Assembly: GCF_000717715.1 (NCBI RefSeq)
Contig: NZ_JOAI01000044.1
Coordinates: 1 to 64,000, forward strand
DNA: 64,000 nucleotides
Direction: 5' to 3'
From: Streptomyces sp. NRRL B-24484
GTDB taxonomy: Bacteria; Actinomycetota; Actinomycetes; Streptomycetales; Streptomycetaceae
Shown here: piece by piece, positions 60,740 to 64,000 of the stretch
How the letters are laid out: each line of letters starts with the position of its first letter
Numbering within the stretch: the first letter of the stretch is position 1
Translations under genes and position numbers: made by a program
Notes under the pieces: generated by a model
The model's database searches: none
What the model saw: only the letters and a program-made list of their open reading frames with translations
Told to the model about the DNA's origin: nothing

Positions 60740-60817
60740 TCCCAGGCGCGCATCCGGTTACCGAAAAGTAGACTCGGGGCCTGCCGGAGACGCCCAGATC
60801 GTGAAGTGAGGACCGCC

Positions 60818-61474
60818 GTGACGGCCATCCAGGAGGCGCAGGAGCGTCCGCGCGGTGCCCGACTGCCGCGTAGCGCCCGCCGTGAACAGCTGCTCGGAGC
60901 CGCCCAGGAGGTGTTCGTCGCGCAGGGCTACCACGCCGCCGCGATGGACGACATCGCCGACCGGGCCGGCGTCAGCAAGCCGGTGCTGTACCAGCACTTC
61001 CCCGGCAAGCTGGAGCTCTACCTCGCGCTGCTGGACAAGCACTGCGACGCGCTCGTCGACGCCACCCGCGAGGCGCTCGGGGCGACCACCGACAACAAGC
61101 AGCGCGTCGCGGCCACGATGGAGGCGTACTTCCACTACGTCTCCAGCGAGTCGGGCGCGTTCCGGCTGGTCTTCGAGTCGGACCTGACCAACGAGCCGGC
61201 CGTCCGCGAGCGGGTGGAGCGCGCCTCCGACCTGAGCGCGACGCTGGTCAGCAAGGTCATCGCGGAGGACACCGACCTGCCGGAGGCCGAGGCCAAGCTG
61301 CTGGCCGCGGGCGTCTGCGGGCTGGCCCAGATCACCGCGCGCTACTGGCTGTCGCAGGGCCGCGAGATCCCGCGCGACGAGGCCGTGCGACTGGTCGCCA
61401 GCCTGGCCTGGCGCGGCCTGAAGGGCTTCCCGATGCACTCCGAGACGGGCGACCGCCCGGCGTCCGCCGAGTAG
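60818..61474 (+). CDS. TetR-family transcriptional regulator
   Basis: 218-aa TetR regulator. The N-terminal HTH (residues about 22-68) has ARREQLLGAAQEVFVAQGYHAAAMDDIADRAGVSKPVLYQHFPGKLELY. The C-terminal ligand/dimer domain includes SSESGAFRLVFESDLTNEP and AEAKLLAAGVCGLAQITARYWL. GTG 60818 has AAGTGAGGA five bases upstream. The mycobacterial counterpart (Rv3208) likewise precedes the TB9.4/DUF3107 gene. It may control itself and the divergent hydrolase through the dyad at 60712-60739. Confidence 0.93.
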   Translation: MTAIQEAQERPRGARLPRSARREQLLGAAQEVFVAQGYHAAAMDDIADRAGVSKPVLYQHFPGKLELYLALLDKHCDALVDATREALGATTDNKQRVAATMEAYFHYVSSESGAFRLVFESDLTNEPAVRERVERASDLSATLVSKVIAEDTDLPEAEAKLLAAGVCGLAQITARYWLSQGREIPRDEAVRLVASLAWRGLKGFPMHSETGDRPASAE

Positions 61475-61599
61475 CGATCCCGCGAGCTTCGCCGTACTGC
61501 CCGGCCGGTGCTCTAAGGTGAAGCCGTACGGCGCGGCGATCTCGGACGCATGTTCGAAACAACGCGCGTGGATGGCTGCAACCCGGAGGGACGGAAGCC

Positions 61600-61827
61600 G
61601 TGGAGGTCAAGATCGGCGTGCAGAACGCGCCCCGAGAGATCGTTCTCGAGAGCCCGCAGACTGCCGACGAGGTCGAGGGCGCCATCGCCAAGGCTCTGGA
61701 GGGCACCTCCAAGCTGCTTGTGCTGGCCGACGAGCACGGCCGCCGCGTGATCGTCCCGGCCGAGCGCCTGGCGTACGTGGAGATCGGCGAGCCCAGCATC
61801 CGCAAGGTCGGCTTCGGCACGCTCTGA
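61600..61827 (+). CDS. DUF3107 protein (TB9.4 homologue)
   Basis: 75-aa soluble protein of the actinobacterial DUF3107 family. Sequence pattern: EVKIGVQNAPREIVLES, TADEVEGAIAKALEG, LLVLADEHGRRVIVPAERLAYVEIG. It is mixed alpha/beta with no Cys. GTG 61600 has GGAGGG nine bases upstream. Mycobacterial TB9.4 (Rv3208A) lies beside the same TetR gene. Function unknown. A hairpin terminator follows. Confidence 0.92.
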   Translation: MEVKIGVQNAPREIVLESPQTADEVEGAIAKALEGTSKLLVLADEHGRRVIVPAERLAYVEIGEPSIRKVGFGTL

Positions 61828-61853
61828 GCCGGGCGCACCGCCCGCAGGGTCCC

Positions 61854-61888
61854 GAGCGCCCCGTCCTCCTCGTGAGGGCGGGGCGCTC
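61854..61888 (+). terminator. hairpin terminator after the DUF3107 gene
   Basis: GAGCGCCCCGTCCT (61854-61867) pairs with AGGGCGGGGCGCTC (61875-61888) with one G-T pair and a seven-base loop. Confidence 0.8.
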
Positions 61889-62030
61889 CGGCGTTCCCGG
61901 CCGGGTCCGGGCTCCGGGGCGACCGCACCCGCGGCCGAGCGGGGGAGATCCGCCGCCGGGCGCGTACGCACCGGCAGCCCCGGGTATGGGCCGGGTCAGG
62001 CACACGCCGTACGACCCCGGGAGGCCGCCC

Positions 62031-62321
62031 GTGCTGGTGGAGACGATCGCCTACGCGCTCATCGGCCTGGCCGTGGGGACGGGCGTGCTGGTCCTGCTGC
62101 CCGAGTACTTCCCTGCGGCCCGCACCATGACGGTCTCCACCGCCGTGGTCGCGGCCCTGCTCGCCGGGCTGATCGCCCGCTACGCGCTGGACGAGCGGGC
62201 GCCCGGCGCCTCGCTGGCGCTCAGCGCGGTCTGCTCGGCGCTGCTGGTCTCCGTCCTGGCCCGTCCCGACCTGGTCGACCGGACCGGCCGACGGCGCACC
62301 GGCCGGCACCGCCCGGCCTGA
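62031..62321 (+). CDS. small two- to three-helix membrane protein
   Basis: 96-aa protein with hydrophobic helices at about residues 4-25 (ETIAYALIGLAVGTGVLVLLP), 32-50 (MTVSTAVVAALLAGLIARYAL) and 58-76 (GASLALSAVCSALLVSVLA), and an Arg-rich cytoplasmic end. GTG 62031 has GGGAGG six bases upstream; an ATG at 61986 would add 15 non-hydrophobic residues and lacks a ribosome site. It occupies the position of Rv3209 in M. tuberculosis, though I cannot confirm homology. Function unknown. Confidence 0.72.
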   Translation: MLVETIAYALIGLAVGTGVLVLLPEYFPAARTMTVSTAVVAALLAGLIARYALDERAPGASLALSAVCSALLVSVLARPDLVDRTGRRRTGRHRPA

Positions 62322-62368
62322 AGGCGCCGCCGGACGCCCGACGGCCCGCCCCACCGGGACGCGGCGCC

Positions 62369-63106
62369 CTAGGACGCCAGGCCGAGGGCCGCCATCCGCC
62401 GGGTGTGGGCCTCGGTGATCCGGGTGAACATCTTGCCGACCTCGACCAGGTCGAAGCCCTCCACGCCGGACCCGCCGACCAGCAGGTTGGACAGCGCGTC
62501 GCGCTCCGCCACCACCCGCTGGGCCTGGCTGAGCGCCTCGCCCATCAGCCGGCGGCCCCACAGCGCGAGGCGCCCGCCGACCCGCGGCTCCTCCTCGATG
62601 GCCTGCCGCACCCGCTCCACCGCGAACTCGGCGTGCCCGGTGTCGGACATCACCTTCAGCACCAGGTCCCGGGTGTCGTCGTCCAGCCGGACGGCCACCT
62701 CGCGGTAGAAGTCGGTGGCGATCGCGTCGCCGACGTACGCCTTGACCAGGCCCTCCAGCCAGTCGGACGGCGCGGTCAGCCGGTGGAAGGCCTCCAGCGG
62801 CTCGACGAACGGGGTCATCACCTCGGTCGGGTCCGCCCCGACCTCGGCCAGCCGGTCGTGCAGCTGCTGGTAGTGCTGGAACTCGGCGGACGCCATCCGG
62901 GCCAGCGCGGCCTTGTCGACCAGCCCGGGCGCGAACTTGGCGTCCTCCGCGAGCCGTTCGAACGCGCTCAGCTCGCCGTACGCCAGCGCGCCGAGCAGGT
63001 CGAGCACCGCGGCCCGGTAGCCCGGGTCCGCCGAGCAGGCCGCCCAGTCGCCGATCGAGGTGGTCGCGCCGATCGGGGTGACATCGCCAGATTCCTGAGA
63101 CTCCAT
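62369..63106 (-). CDS. ferritin-like diiron-fold protein
   Basis: 245-aa helical protein related to MiaE-type ferritin-like hydroxylases. Candidate metal ligands are spread over the helices: ALAYGELSAFERLAE, MASAEFQHYQQLHDRL (ExxH-type), GDAIATDFYREVA and TGHAEFAVERVRQAIEEE. The pattern of Glu and His pairs fits a diiron site, but the reaction is unknown. ATG 63106 follows a short gap from the divergent DEAD-box leader. It corresponds to Rv3210c, which also faces rhlE. Confidence 0.88.
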   Translation of the reverse strand: MESQESGDVTPIGATTSIGDWAACSADPGYRAAVLDLLGALAYGELSAFERLAEDAKFAPGLVDKAALARMASAEFQHYQQLHDRLAEVGADPTEVMTPFVEPLEAFHRLTAPSDWLEGLVKAYVGDAIATDFYREVAVRLDDDTRDLVLKVMSDTGHAEFAVERVRQAIEEEPRVGGRLALWGRRLMGEALSQAQRVVAERDALSNLLVGGSGVEGFDLVEVGKMFTRITEAHTRRMAALGLAS

Positions 63107-63585
63107 GGCTCGCCACCCTAGCCGGGCCGGTCGGGAACGGAGTAAGGCGCGTCACGTGTTCGAGTCGTCGCGCCCCTGTATGGTGGTAGTGAGGCCTGGT
63201 GTGATCGCGCGGCCCGCCACAGGTGGCAGGCCGCGCAGACGTGCACAGCACCGACACGCACCCGGCACTCACGTACGCGGATGCCCGGTCGGAGAGCCGA
63301 TCGGCTCCGACCTTGGCCCGGACCTCGGGCCCAGGCACCGCATCAGTGGCCGAGCGAGGGCCGCCGCGGACCGCGCCGCCAGGCGCAGGTCCCGCGCCAG
63401 CCCCTCACGGGAATCCTCCCCGGCGCCGCCGACGACGCCCCGAGACGGGGCGCCGGCCGGCCGGACGCCCAGGGGCGGGCGCGGTTGTGCGACCCCACCG
63501 CAGTGGAGGGCCACAGGCCCGAACGCGCGGGGCCGCCCGCTGCACCTGACTCGCTCTCGGCCCCCACCATGGAAGAGGCAGCACC
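63107..63585 (+). promoter_or_regulatory. 479-base region with promoter and long structured leader of the DEAD-box gene
   Basis: A TGTATGGT extended -10 (TATGGT about 63179-63184) probably starts the transcript near 63191, giving a leader of about 395 bases. Hairpins within it include GGTCGGAG (63287-63294) with CTCCGACC (63305-63312), and CGCCCCG (63436-63442) with CGGGGCG (63446-63452). No gene is supported inside. Long leaders are common for DEAD-box helicase genes and can mediate autoregulation. Confidence 0.6.
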
Positions 63586-64000
63586 CTGTCCACCACCGAA
63601 ACCCCCAAGACCACCTTCCGGGACCTGGGCATCCTCCCGGAGACCGCCGAGGCCCTCGAGTCCGTCGGCATCGTCCACCCCTTCCCGATCCAGGAGATGA
63701 CCCTGCCGGTCGCGCTGACCGGCCACGACGTCATCGGCCAGGCGAAGACGGGCACCGGCAAGACCCTCGGCTTCGGCCTCCCGCTCATCGAGCGGGTCGT
63801 CGTGCGCGCCGACGTGGACGCCGGCCGCTCGACCGAGGACGACCTCTCGGAGAGCCCGCAGGCCCTCATCGTGGTGCCCACCCGCGAGCTGTGCACCCAG
63901 GTCACCAACGACCTGCAGACCGCCGGCAAGGTCCGCAACGTCCGCGTCCTCGCCGTCTACGGCGGCCGCGCCTACGAGCCGCAGGTCGAGGCGCTGCAGA
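63586..64000 (+). CDS. rhlE: DEAD-box RNA helicase, RhlE-like (N-terminal part, runs off the window)
   Basis: First 138 residues of a DEAD-box helicase. It has a Q motif region (GIVHPFPIQEMTLPVAL), Walker A AKTGTGKT near residue 55, motif Ia PTRELCTQV and GG motif YGGRAYE. The reading frame has no ATG, GTG or TTG upstream at a sensible place. The start is most likely CTG 63586, giving (M)STTETPKTTFRDLG, with GGAAGAGG (63571-63578) seven bases before it. An ATG at 63569 is in another frame. Mycobacterial Rv3211 is the counterpart. The 3' part lies outside the window. Confidence 0.88.
   Translation, partial: MSTTETPKTTFRDLGILPETAEALESVGIVHPFPIQEMTLPVALTGHDVIGQAKTGTGKTLGFGLPLIERVVVRADVDAGRSTEDDLSESPQALIVVPTRELCTQVTNDLQTAGKVRNVRVLAVYGGRAYEPQVEALQ

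Noticed and set aside
63569..63700. ATG at 63569 as the start of the DEAD-box gene
   Set aside because: It is in a different frame from the helicase and encodes a Pro-rich nonsense peptide.
1..64000. CRISPR array, prophage, insertion sequence or biosynthetic gene cluster
   Set aside because: No regularly spaced repeats, integrase, transposase, phage structural gene, PKS or NRPS was found.

Overview
The window is high-GC actinobacterial chromosome. Codon third positions are almost all G or C, GTG and TTG starts are common, and most genes are marked by short TAnnnT -10 boxes or by GC-rich perfect hairpin terminators. Gene content (a whiB7 homologue, a conservon-type sensor kinase with DUF742, a SpoIIE-type phosphatase, PPA1309, UPF0182, DUF3107 and mycoredoxin) points to Streptomycetaceae (Streptomyces or Kitasatospora). 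No phage, insertion sequence, CRISPR or biosynthetic gene cluster is visible. This is mostly core chromosome. Bases 1-39 are not genomic: they carry a Nextera (Tn5) sequencing adapter, so the left edge is a contig end.

Layout. 40-5.7 kb: cut alpha/beta hydrolase, SRAP/YedK, M50-like membrane peptidase, aroA-rsgA, SMR exporter, hisN. 5.9-8.2 kb: NIT-domain sensor kinase plus DUF742, a conservon with only its first and third members. 8.2-12.6 kb: katA and a divergent Fur-family regulator sharing a 19-bp palindrome inside the katA promoter, a long TPR/Sel1 repeat protein, and initiator tRNA-Met. 12.7-19.7 kb: UPF0182, PPA1309, PDZ/Lon-like protease, moaE, SDR protein. 19.9-25.9 kb: DUF2342-type protein and Nudix hydrolase, then an operon of one TerD-AIM24 fusion and two AIM24 proteins, then a SprT/YgjP-like metallopeptidase. 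26-29 kb: an inverted pair of perfect DnaA boxes, a ThiF-like protein and an ABC1 kinase.

29.2-37.4 kb: redox and stress block with whiB7 and a small overlapping downstream gene, an unknown 155-aa protein, uvrD2, mycoredoxin, a GntR regulator, nudC and an M20 dipeptidase. 37.5-44.2 kb: FtsX-type ABC transporter with a PadR regulator, EEP-fold hydrolase, SpoIIE-type phosphatase. 44.2-51.4 kb: the two helicase-nuclease subunits adnB and adnA, and an alkyltransferase-like protein. 51.5-59.3 kb: three-part flippase/kinase-like membrane protein, moeZ, and an epimerase/membrane protein/glycosyltransferase cluster. 59.7-64 kb: alpha/beta hydrolase, TetR regulator, DUF3107, small membrane protein, ferritin-like protein and the start of a DEAD-box helicase.

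From memory, the gene set matches Mycobacterium tuberculosis Rv3193c-Rv3211 (UPF0182, PDZ protease, DUF2342, ABC1 kinase, whiB7, uvrD2, mycoredoxin, nudC, adnB, adnA, ATL, moeZ, TetR, TB9.4, ferritin-like, rhlE) and Rv3226c-Rv3228 (SRAP, aroA, rsgA). It appears to be an old DNA-repair, redox and antibiotic-stress neighbourhood. The most interesting unexplained items are the promoter, leader and 155-aa gene in front of whiB7, the isolated DnaA-box pair, the TerD/AIM24 operon, the ThiF-like protein beside a metallopeptidase, and the structured leader with CTG start of the DEAD-box gene.
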